A DNA stretch of 64,000 nt from CAJQPP01 sp963793465 (GTDB lineage: Bacteria; Planctomycetota; Planctomycetia; Pirellulales; Pirellulaceae), in assembly GCA_963793465.1 (NCBI GenBank), contig CAWCAJ010000005.1:186001-250000 (forward strand), given 5' to 3'. The notes beneath the pieces are model-generated. The model was given only the letters and a program-made list of their open reading frames with translations, did no database searches and was not told the origin of the DNA. Of this stretch, positions 47,398 to 55,511 are shown piece after piece; positions within the stretch are counted from its first letter, which is position 1, and each line of letters opens with the position of its first letter. The translations under genes and the position numbers were made by a program.

Positions 47398-47730
47398 ACC
47401 CCCTGCTGGACACATTTTGGGGTTTGTTGCACCAATTGCCTGGCGACACGCCAGCATGGCGACATTCCATGGGGTGTCGATCGCTCGATCGATTGAAAGC
47501 AGGGGCTGGGTAAGGCGACCTGGCATGAATTTAAATAGGTCGTCTTTTTTGAGATTTTTTCTACCTGTTTGCCGCCCGGTTGCCGTCTCTTGGGAGGTGC
47601 AGGACTTTTGGACACACACCATACGACCGAGTCCTGTGGTCGAGGGTGAAAACACATTCGTCCCTCAGGAACTCATACCGGAACCCAAACCCTGCTTTCA
47701 ACCTTTTTTTAACATTGGCTGGAGTGACCC
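47398..47730. other. intergenic, no gene recognised
   Basis: These 333 bases follow dodecin. They include a GATCGCTCGATCGATTG partial palindrome and T-rich stretches but no convincing terminator hairpin with a U-tract and no coding frame. Confidence 0.4.
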
Positions 47731-48174
47731 ATGTCGAATCCTTGCCTGCATCTAATTAACGCAAGCGGTCGGGAACTGCGAGTCGTTCGGTATGCATTAT
47801 CGGTCGACAATAGCACTTGGGCGGTTGAATTCGGCCCCCAATTGTCTCTGGGAGACGCTGGATATCGAAGCTTCAGGAATTGGTGTCAGAAGACCTATCC
47901 AACGGAGGTGTTGGTTCATTTTATCTCCGATGGGGCTTCCAGGTACTATTTGCCGATTGGGCAGGAATTGGCATCGTTGGAAATCGAGCCTGTCGATGCT
48001 CAGTTAAGGGATGAGGAAATCTCCGACCCCCAAGTTCCAAAAAAGGCTTGCCTGTGTGAAGAAATTTGGTGGATCTGCAATGTTGATAACAATGTGGATT
48101 GTGGTAACGAGGTTGATCCCTGCGACGGGGTAAAAATCTTGCCGTTTGGTGGCGGCAAAGCGGGTGCGGGTTGA
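47731..48174 (+). CDS. hypothetical protein with cysteine-rich C-terminus
   Basis: This 147-residue protein has no signal peptide. The first 95 residues are beta-rich (LHLINASGRELRVVRYAL, then a VLVHFISDG strand). The last 50 contain six Cys among acidic residues (CLCEEIWWICN, DCGNEVDPC). The Cys spacing does not match a zinc finger I know. It ends 11 bases before the zinc-ribbon/kinase gene on the same strand and may be co-transcribed with it. Confidence 0.6.
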   Translation: MSNPCLHLINASGRELRVVRYALSVDNSTWAVEFGPQLSLGDAGYRSFRNWCQKTYPTEVLVHFISDGASRYYLPIGQELASLEIEPVDAQLRDEEISDPQVPKKACLCEEIWWICNVDNNVDCGNEVDPCDGVKILPFGGGKAGAG

Positions 48175-48185
48175 TAATCTGAAGC

Positions 48186-48746
48186 ATGAGCCACAACGAA
48201 GATCCTGGCGTCCGGGCCTCCGAATTCGATGGCGACTCCAATTTTTCTTCCAAAGTGGATCGCTTGATTGAGCAAGTGCTGCGGCAGTTGCATTTGGAAC
48301 AACCTGTAGACCTGGCAAAGATCAATCGCGAGCACCCGGAATTGCAACCGCATCTGGCACGACGACTGTTTACGTTGAGCAAGTTGATCGAAGTTGGCCA
48401 AAACCCGGAGGACGCCAGCCGCACGCGAAGTACGCCTCGGCACGCCATGGCTACCCCACTTGTGGAGTCCGTATCGGGTGATGACCAGGCCCCGCCAACG
48501 TCACGGCACCGCGTGGGCCAGCCGTTCAAGCTGGCGTGTCCCAACTGCGGCGTAGGCATCCAGATTGTGGGCGATCCGCAGGCGGAATTGACGTGTCGCA
48601 ATTGTGGCAGTTCGATTCAGGTGAAAACGGCAGCGTCCGGTGATCCGCCGTCAACAGTGCCGCATGAACGTGCGTCAGCTGGACCGCTTCGAATTGCGGG
48701 AGATTGCCGGTCAAGGGGCCTTTGGTGTGGTGCACAAGGCCTATGA
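48186..48746 (+). CDS. N-terminal zinc-ribbon part of a split Ser/Thr kinase
   Basis: The first about 155 residues are coherent: a helical region resembling the start of planctomycete kinases (VDRLIEQVLRQLHLEQPVD), then a zinc ribbon CPNCGVGIQ ... CRNCGSSIQV. After about PPSTVP the frame turns into non-protein-like sequence, while the +1 frame continues with NVRQLDRFELREIAG, the usual opening of a kinase domain. I infer one gene 48186-52194 with a one-base break near 48660. The alternative is two overlapping genes (83 bases). Confidence 0.65.
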   Translation: MSHNEDPGVRASEFDGDSNFSSKVDRLIEQVLRQLHLEQPVDLAKINREHPELQPHLARRLFTLSKLIEVGQNPEDASRTRSTPRHAMATPLVESVSGDDQAPPTSRHRVGQPFKLACPNCGVGIQIVGDPQAELTCRNCGSSIQVKTAASGDPPSTVPHERASAGPLRIAGDCRSRGLWCGAQGL

Positions 48747-51700
48747 CACGCAATTGCAGCGGATCGTGGCCATCAAGTTACCGCGACAAGGTACTTTCAG
48801 CACTGCGGAAGATGAGCAGCGGTTCCTGCGTGAGGCCCGACAGGTGGCCCGTCTGAATCACCCCAATATCGTGCCGGTGTTCGAGATCGGTCAATGTGAG
48901 GGTGCTTATTACATTGTCAGCGAGTTCATCGATGGGTTGACGTTGAGCGAACTGATCAATCATCAACCGCTGGGATTTCGGGAAAGCGCGGACATGCTGG
49001 CCAAAATTTCTGACGCCGTCCAGTACGCCCATGATCACAAGGTGGTGCATCGCGATTTGAAGCCCGGAAATATCCTCTTGAACCGGGAGCTGGAGCCTTT
49101 TGTTACGGATTTCGGGTTGGCTCGTACCGACGACGGCGAATTTACGATCACCCTGCAAGGCCAGGTGATTGGCACGCCGTCGTATATGTCACCCGAGCAA
49201 GTGCAGGGTGATCAGTCGGCCGTCGGCCCGTTGTCAGATATTTATTCGCTGGGTGTCGTTTTCTACCGTATGTTGACGGGCGAGTTGCCGTTTCGGGGTG
49301 GCAAACGACTGTTGATGTACCAGATTCAACATGAGGAACCGCGGCCGCCCCGCAATATCAATGAGTTCATCCCGGTCGACTTTCAGACCATCGCCCTCAA
49401 GGCCATGTTCAAGGACCCGGAACGGCGCTACGCGTCAGCGGGTGAATTGGCGGAAGATCTGCGTCGCGCGGTGCGTGGCGAGCCGATCAAGGGGCGACCG
49501 GTGTCCCGGATCGAAAAGACACGTCGATTATTTCGCAAGTACCCCGTGGCATCCTCGCTTTCGGGGCTGCTGGTGCTGTTGTTGTTTTTGAGTAGTGTCG
49601 GCGGATACCTATGGGCCATCCGGGAAGCGGGACTGCGTCAGCGTGTCGAGGCCCTGGTCGGAGATCTGGAAACGGGACGCGACCTGGAGCGACGGCAGTT
49701 GGCTCGCCAATGGATTGACAACGGCAATCGTCAGGTAGTGGCCGGCCATTACCTGCACAGTCTGCCTTGGCACGCTGAGGCGCTGGAATTGGAGTCCCAG
49801 GATTCGGATCGGGACGATTTGAATCGGCTGCGTCTGGGAAACCTGCTGGCCCATAGCCCCCGTCTGATGGCCGTTCAAGCCGGCCATTCGCCGGTCCGCT
49901 GTGCCAAACTCAGCCCTGACAATCGCTACGCCGTCTGTGGTTTTGCCGATGGCCGTTTGCTGGCTTGGGACATTCGAGCCGGTGGTCCGGGGATGGATGC
50001 GAACCTGGGCAGTGAGGTTTCGCTGGTCGAGATGGATTCCCGGAATCGATTTGTGGCGGCGGCCGATACGGCGGGTGGCGTTTCCGTTTACGAATATGAG
50101 ACCGGCATGCGGATTGGTCGCTCCACGCGTCACAGCGGCCATATCACCAGCCTGGCTTTCACATCCACCGGGGACGCGATCCTGTCTACCAGTATTGATG
50201 GAACCGCACGTCTTTGGCGTTTTCAATCCTCCTCACCGACCGCGGAAACGGTTTTCAGGCATTCCATGCCCGTGCGTCACCAGCGTCTTTCCCAGGACCA
50301 GAAAAGTCTGTTCACGATTTCCTATTCGTTGGCCGATCAGAACTCACGCTTGACCCGTTGGTCGGTGGACCAGCCTCAGCGGCCCGCGGCCACCTTCGAC
50401 GAACCCGCCACCTTGATCGGACTGGCTTGTGACGAATCGGGATCCCGTTTGGGTGCACATACCCGGGCCGGTCTGGTTCACATTTGGGATATCTCGCAGG
50501 CCGGCCTGATCCGCTCAACGACGGTCAGCGACTATCAGAATATCTCCTATCTGGGTTTTCTGAACCCACGTTCTGGTCTCGGTACCGATCGGGACAACCC
50601 GGCCCTGATTGCGACCCGCGACGGCGGGATTTCGCTGATCGATAGCCGGACCGGGGCTCAATACCGTACGCAGGAAACCGGGCTTCCCATCCAAAGCATG
50701 GCCCTCAACGGGGAACAACGCTTGGCGGTTCTGGCGGACTCGGAGGGGCAGTTGCACGTTTGGGATTTGTTGACTCATGCCAGTACCTGTCCGCCCATGC
50801 AGCATGCGGGCAAGATCGCGGACTTGCAAATCAGCCGGAATCAAAGATATGTGCTGAGTCTGGGCAGCGAAGGGGTACTGAAAATCTGGGATATCTCGCA
50901 ATCCCATGTTCCGCGAATTCGCTTGCCCGGTGAAAGTTTGCGTTTTTCGACGCTCAGTCACTCGGGCCAACGTCTGGCGATCGCTCAAACCGTCGCCGGG
51001 GATGAGGTGGTGATTCTGTCACCCCTCGACGGCCTGATCGTGTCGCGGATTCAACATCCACCCGGCGTCACTCGATTTGATTTTTCTCCGGACGAGACCG
51101 AGTTGGTGACAGGATGTACAGACGGCCTGGCCCGTATCTGGAACGTGGCGACCGGACAGCTGATCAAGACGGGTTTCCCGGTGGACGATCAGCTGTGGAA
51201 CGTCCGCTTCAACAGTGATGGTTCGCGAATCATTGGCGACAACATGAAGACCCTGTTCGTCTATGATCCTACGTCGGACGCCAGGCCCCTGAGGCGTTAT
51301 CCGGCAGCGATTCGCGTCACCGTTTGGGATCGTGATTCCGGTGAACCGATCGCCCAGTTTGCTCACGACAACGTCATCAATGAGATCGTGGTGGGTTCGG
51401 ATCCGGACCGGTTCGCCACGATCTGTCACGACAAGTCGGTCGTGGTTTGGGATATTCCCAGTCAATCCGCAGTCACCGACCGACTGCATGATGGAGAAGG
51501 CTACGTGCAGGCCTGTAAGTTTTCGGGATCTGGTCAACGACTGCTGACGGCCTGTGGCGAAACAAACGAGGTCGTTTGTTGGGACCTTGCCGACGGGTTG
51601 CAGGCGGTCGCTCGATTGACTTTCAATGCCACGCCGGCAGTAACCGAGTTCCTGGATGATCCATTCACGGTAATCACCGGGTGTCACGACGGCACCATTC

Positions 51701-52194
51701 ACTTTTCTGACCTCCGCCAGTCCACAACTGGATCACGAATCATTCGCACGTTGGGCAGCCATATCGCCAGTCAGCAAATCGATCGATCGGGGCGTCTGCT
51801 GATGACCACCACCACCCGGCCGGTGCTGGTGGGCGGTGACCGGCGTCACCAATGGGGTGCGACCCAAATCTGGAACATCCCGTCGCGTGAGTTGCTGGGG
51901 CCGTTGTATCACCATACCGGTGAAACCGTACGCGGGCACCTGGATCCCAAGGGGCGATTTGTAGCGGTGTGTGCAAGAGATGGTACCGTCGAGATCCATC
52001 CGATCATCAAGGAGACGCGTTCGATGGAAACGGTACGGCTGTTGGCGGAGTTGCTGTCCGGCAATCGGGTCGACGCGACTTCCGAGTTGACACCGCTCAG
52101 CGGCGCCCAGATGCAATCCCGCTGGGAACAACTCAAGGGGCAACAACCGGAAACGGACCCCAGCACCTACTCGGTCCAGCCAGTCCTGCAGTGA
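48664..52194 (+). CDS. Ser/Thr protein kinase with WD40 repeats
   Basis: This protein is about 1176 residues. The kinase domain (about 8-275) has GQGAFGVVH, the VK-type lysine in VAIK, HRDLKPGN (His129-Arg130-Asp131), DFGLA (Asp149) and the SPEQVQGD activation-loop end. A membrane helix follows (about 295-320), then an extracytoplasmic WD40-like propeller region (about 400-1130) with many WD repeats such as VCGFADGRLLAWDI and LSTSIDGTARLWRF. Such receptor-like kinases are expanded in planctomycetes. With the upstream zinc ribbon, probably the same gene, it would be about 1335 residues. Ligand and target are unknown. Confidence 0.92.
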   Translation: MNVRQLDRFELREIAGQGAFGVVHKAYDTQLQRIVAIKLPRQGTFSTAEDEQRFLREARQVARLNHPNIVPVFEIGQCEGAYYIVSEFIDGLTLSELINHQPLGFRESADMLAKISDAVQYAHDHKVVHRDLKPGNILLNRELEPFVTDFGLARTDDGEFTITLQGQVIGTPSYMSPEQVQGDQSAVGPLSDIYSLGVVFYRMLTGELPFRGGKRLLMYQIQHEEPRPPRNINEFIPVDFQTIALKAMFKDPERRYASAGELAEDLRRAVRGEPIKGRPVSRIEKTRRLFRKYPVASSLSGLLVLLLFLSSVGGYLWAIREAGLRQRVEALVGDLETGRDLERRQLARQWIDNGNRQVVAGHYLHSLPWHAEALELESQDSDRDDLNRLRLGNLLAHSPRLMAVQAGHSPVRCAKLSPDNRYAVCGFADGRLLAWDIRAGGPGMDANLGSEVSLVEMDSRNRFVAAADTAGGVSVYEYETGMRIGRSTRHSGHITSLAFTSTGDAILSTSIDGTARLWRFQSSSPTAETVFRHSMPVRHQRLSQDQKSLFTISYSLADQNSRLTRWSVDQPQRPAATFDEPATLIGLACDESGSRLGAHTRAGLVHIWDISQAGLIRSTTVSDYQNISYLGFLNPRSGLGTDRDNPALIATRDGGISLIDSRTGAQYRTQETGLPIQSMALNGEQRLAVLADSEGQLHVWDLLTHASTCPPMQHAGKIADLQISRNQRYVLSLGSEGVLKIWDISQSHVPRIRLPGESLRFSTLSHSGQRLAIAQTVAGDEVVILSPLDGLIVSRIQHPPGVTRFDFSPDETELVTGCTDGLARIWNVATGQLIKTGFPVDDQLWNVRFNSDGSRIIGDNMKTLFVYDPTSDARPLRRYPAAIRVTVWDRDSGEPIAQFAHDNVINEIVVGSDPDRFATICHDKSVVVWDIPSQSAVTDRLHDGEGYVQACKFSGSGQRLLTACGETNEVVCWDLADGLQAVARLTFNATPAVTEFLDDPFTVITGCHDGTIHFSDLRQSTTGSRIIRTLGSHIASQQIDRSGRLLMTTTTRPVLVGGDRRHQWGATQIWNIPSRELLGPLYHHTGETVRGHLDPKGRFVAVCARDGTVEIHPIIKETRSMETVRLLAELLSGNRVDATSELTPLSGAQMQSRWEQLKGQQPETDPSTYSVQPVLQ

Positions 52195-52290
52195 AATCGC
52201 AGCGGTTAGTGGTAGGGGAAAGAAACGGCTTTCTGTTGCTGGGCTGCACTTGTTGCCGAGAACAAAAGATCCGTTGCCAACCCAAGTTTG

Positions 52291-54552
52291 TCATTTCTTG
52301 TCTTGTGCACTTATACGGCTTGAGTCCATCGCCCACTCCCGTCCCTGCTCCACGTCCAGTGAAGTCGATTCCTCATTACCCACAGCGGTTGAGGCTTCCT
52401 CACGAAACAACTCAAGCGTCAGGCGACGATTCCACAAATTCAAATGGGAGCGGTCTGCCAGTTCGAGATTCGTCAAGGAATTTGCTTTCTCCAGATATTC
52501 GCGGGCTTTCCGATTTTCGTTGCACTGCTGGTAAGCCAAAGACAGGGCATACCAGGTGTAGGCAGGGGAAGTATTGGGTTGGGAGTCCGGCTCTGTCATT
52601 TGTGCGGCGATTTGCAGCAACAACCGGATGGCTTCCTCCGATTGGCCGCTCCTCATCAGCAGGATTCCCAGCGTATTCTGATTTTGCAAAGTCGCTTCGG
52701 CCTTGATGGCAAATCGAGCCAGTTTCAATACGGGCTCCCAGTCATCCAGGGCATTGGGGCCAATCACGCAGGTCCAGGCCACAAAGTTGGCCGTTAACGG
52801 ATCCGTCGTATCGGCAAAGGCCGCCGCCATCCTTTGGCAGGTTTGGCGATAGCCCAGCAAATCCCCAGCACCCAATTGGGCCAGTGCCAGTTCATAGTGG
52901 GTTCGCCAGCCACTGCTGTTCAGCCCCAATGACCGCGTTAGATCTGCCGCTGCCCTGGGCCAATCCGACAATTGGCAGTAGGCGAATGCCCGGTTGGACC
53001 ACAATACAGATTCCGTGGGGGTCAATCCAATCGCTTGACTGAAATCTTCGATGGCGGAATCCCAGCGTTGCGTTTTTGTACGCGCCACACCGCGTTGATT
53101 TAGGTTTTCCCAGTTTTCCGGATTCCCCTGAACTTGCTCGTCATAGGGAGCCAGATAAACATCGAAGTCTGCGGCAGTTTTATCCTTGTCGCCCATCAGC
53201 AGATAAACGTTTCCCCGGTCCAGGTGATTTGCGGTTTTGTCAGGTTCCAGATCGATCAATCGGGAAAAGTCGGCAACGGCGGCTTGCCAATTTTTTAAAG
53301 CCATGTGACCTTGACCGCGCAATCGAAACGCGGGGGGATAGTTGGAATCAAGTTCGATGGCGGTCGTTGCATCGGCCAGGGTGGGTTCCAATTGACCCAG
53401 TTTTAATTGGGCAGCCGCACGATTACACCAGGCCAAGGCATCGCCGGGTCTGAGTTCAACGAACCTGGAAAAATCGTCCAGGGCTGGTTTGAATTTGCCT
53501 GTGCGGTAATAGGCCAGACCGCGGCGGTTATGGATCCTTCCGCACTGAGGATTGATGTCGATGGCCTTTGTAAAGTCTTCGATGGCGACTGCCATGTTGC
53601 CGTCTTTTTCATTTTGCAAGCCAGCCTCATAGGGTCCGGCCCATTTCAGCATCGCCTGCAACTCTTCGAAACGAGGGTCGTCCCTGATCCGAATCAAGTC
53701 CGTGTCGTTGGTAAACATTTCAGCCCGGCTTTCGCCCAATTCGATGGATCGTTTCAGCGCCGCAAAGGCTCGATCCGTGTCTCCGGCCAACGCATGCCCG
53801 CAACCCAGGTTGTAATACATGATGGATTCCGTGCCGGTTCCAAACTCGGCCGCTTTTTCGACCGCCCATTCCATCTGTTCCACTAATCCGGCCCGATGAA
53901 TTGCCAAACCAAAGTCCACCAGGACTTGGCCTGGCTTATTGGCTTCGGCAATTAACTTGTTGAGTTCTTTTCGACTGGACTCTGCTTGACCGTTGGCTGC
54001 CAAGGCACCCAGTCGGGCCAGCCTGAGTCTTTGATTTTTGGGTTTGATTTTCAGAGCTTTTTCGTAATCGGCGATTCCTTTTTCGTATTCCTTGAGTTGG
54101 CAATAAATGTTGGCGCGTCGACGGATTGGATCGACGCTGTTGGGTTGCAATTCAACCAGTCGGTTGGCGATTTCAAGGGCCGGTGCAAACTGCCGGGTCA
54201 ATTCCAGCAGGCTGCACAAATGGGCCTGGTATTTTGGGTCCGTAAGCGCCAGTTCTTTGGCAGCCTGGGCAGCGACAATGGCCTGATCGCTGGTGCCATT
54301 TTTAAAGTAGCAATGTCCGCGGTTGAGAATGGACCAATGAGAATTTGGATCCAGTTCCAGTGCGCGGGAGTAGTCTTCGATCGCCAACTCAAATTGACCC
54401 GCACTGTTCAAGAAATCGCCGCGCTGGTGCCAGGCAGCCGCATCGTTGGTATCGGCAATCAATTCATCGAGGTCGGAAGTTGGAATCGTTTGTCCTTCGT
54501 CGACGGTAACAATCCGCCAGATCCTTGAAGTTCTGTGCACGATCCACCCCAC
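52291..54552 (-). CDS. TPR-repeat C-terminal part of a broken kinase-TPR gene
   Basis: This is an open frame of 753 residues made of tandem TPRs (for example AAWHQRGDFLNSAGQFELAIEDYSRALELDP-type units, shown here only in part). The first about 16 residues are out-of-frame noise; the protein really continues from the upstream frame at about 54505 (VDEGQTIPTSDLDELI). It belongs with 54464-54886, 54597-55511 and 55442-58147 as one interrupted gene. The C-terminus is Glu/Ser-rich. The role would be protein interaction for the kinase. Confidence 0.78.
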   Translation of the reverse strand: MGWIVHRTSRIWRIVTVDEGQTIPTSDLDELIADTNDAAAWHQRGDFLNSAGQFELAIEDYSRALELDPNSHWSILNRGHCYFKNGTSDQAIVAAQAAKELALTDPKYQAHLCSLLELTRQFAPALEIANRLVELQPNSVDPIRRRANIYCQLKEYEKGIADYEKALKIKPKNQRLRLARLGALAANGQAESSRKELNKLIAEANKPGQVLVDFGLAIHRAGLVEQMEWAVEKAAEFGTGTESIMYYNLGCGHALAGDTDRAFAALKRSIELGESRAEMFTNDTDLIRIRDDPRFEELQAMLKWAGPYEAGLQNEKDGNMAVAIEDFTKAIDINPQCGRIHNRRGLAYYRTGKFKPALDDFSRFVELRPGDALAWCNRAAAQLKLGQLEPTLADATTAIELDSNYPPAFRLRGQGHMALKNWQAAVADFSRLIDLEPDKTANHLDRGNVYLLMGDKDKTAADFDVYLAPYDEQVQGNPENWENLNQRGVARTKTQRWDSAIEDFSQAIGLTPTESVLWSNRAFAYCQLSDWPRAAADLTRSLGLNSSGWRTHYELALAQLGAGDLLGYRQTCQRMAAAFADTTDPLTANFVAWTCVIGPNALDDWEPVLKLARFAIKAEATLQNQNTLGILLMRSGQSEEAIRLLLQIAAQMTEPDSQPNTSPAYTWYALSLAYQQCNENRKAREYLEKANSLTNLELADRSHLNLWNRRLTLELFREEASTAVGNEESTSLDVEQGREWAMDSSRISAQDKK

Positions 54553-54886
54553 TCAATTGAAGGGCCTGCCGAAAATCTGCGATCGCCTTTTGCATATTAC
54601 CCATTTCGCGATGGAGCAATCCACGGTTTCGGTACGCGACTGCCTGATTTTCGCCGCCGAATTCGACGGCCCTGGTTGCCAGTTGCAGATAGGCCGCACG
54701 AAACTTCAGGTCGGGGCAACTGGGCGGCACGAACCAGGCCAACGTGACTGACGGCCCACACATTGTCGGGGTTTGCGGCGAGCGCGGCGCGGATGTCAGA
54801 TAACGCCAATTCGAGATTGCCAACTTCAAAGTGCACTTTCGCCCGCCGCTTGAGTGCATTGGAAACATGCGACGAATTGTTGGCAA
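54464..54886 (-). pseudogene. bridging TPR segment in a third frame
   Basis: Only about 54500-54740 of this frame is coherent: YLQLATRAVEFGGENQA, then RNRGLLHREMGNMQKAIADF and LADCYRR, i.e. one TPR and a linker. It joins the 304-residue frame upstream to the 753-residue frame downstream, which shows that two frame breaks lie at about 54740 and 54505. Confidence 0.75.
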
Positions 54887-55511
54887 ATTTCAACGCCGAC
54901 TCGTAATCCTTGATTGCCGAATCCGGCTGTCCCAGTTTGGCAAGCAAGTCGCCACGGACCAAGTGGAACTGCGGATTTTCCGGTTCGAACGAGATTGCAG
55001 TCGTGTAGTGATTGATGGCTTGCTGGTGATTACCCGATTCGTTCAATAGCTCCGCGCGCAGCTGGATCAGACGGCAGTTGTCAGGTTTCAACTCAATGGC
55101 TCGACGGTAATCCTCCAAGGCTTTCTCTATTTGCCCGTGGTATCGATAGATGTAGCCACGGGCAACAAAGGACCACGGGTTGCCTGACTCCAAGGGAAAT
55201 GAGTCTGGACTGATTTGCAACGTAACTCCTGCTTCTTCAAAAAACATATTCAATCTTGACGTTACATAATTCGAGGCGGCGAATTCCTTACCTATCAGAA
55301 ACCGGGGGGCCTGATTGGCGACCTTGAAAAATATTCGTTTTGCTTCTTCGCTATCTCCCTCGTCGTGAAGTGCCATGGCCAACATCAACTCGTATTGCCA
55401 GACATCTGGCAAAACGAACGAGTCCGCCCATAGGGAGGACTTCAGAGGTTGCCATTCTCTGAGTTTGCTGCGGAGCAATTTGACGGCTTCACGGGTTTGG
55501 CCGTGCGCCAC
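54597..55511 (-). CDS. middle TPR part of the broken kinase-TPR gene
   Basis: This 304-residue frame has canonical TPRs (YIYRYHGQIEKALEDYRRAI, NHQQAINHYTTAI, GQPDSAIKDYESAL). It overlaps the end of the kinase frame by 70 bases; the kinase sequence ITAMLGSVLWR continues naturally into HGQTREAVKLLRSKL here, so the overlap is a frame break near 55478-55480. After about residue 245 the frame turns to noise and the bridging segment takes over. Confidence 0.75.
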   Translation of the reverse strand: MAHGQTREAVKLLRSKLREWQPLKSSLWADSFVLPDVWQYELMLAMALHDEGDSEEAKRIFFKVANQAPRFLIGKEFAASNYVTSRLNMFFEEAGVTLQISPDSFPLESGNPWSFVARGYIYRYHGQIEKALEDYRRAIELKPDNCRLIQLRAELLNESGNHQQAINHYTTAISFEPENPQFHLVRGDLLAKLGQPDSAIKDYESALKFANNSSHVSNALKRRAKVHFEVGNLELALSDIRAALAANPDNVWAVSHVGLVRAAQLPRPEVSCGLSATGNQGRRIRRRKSGSRVPKPWIAPSRNG

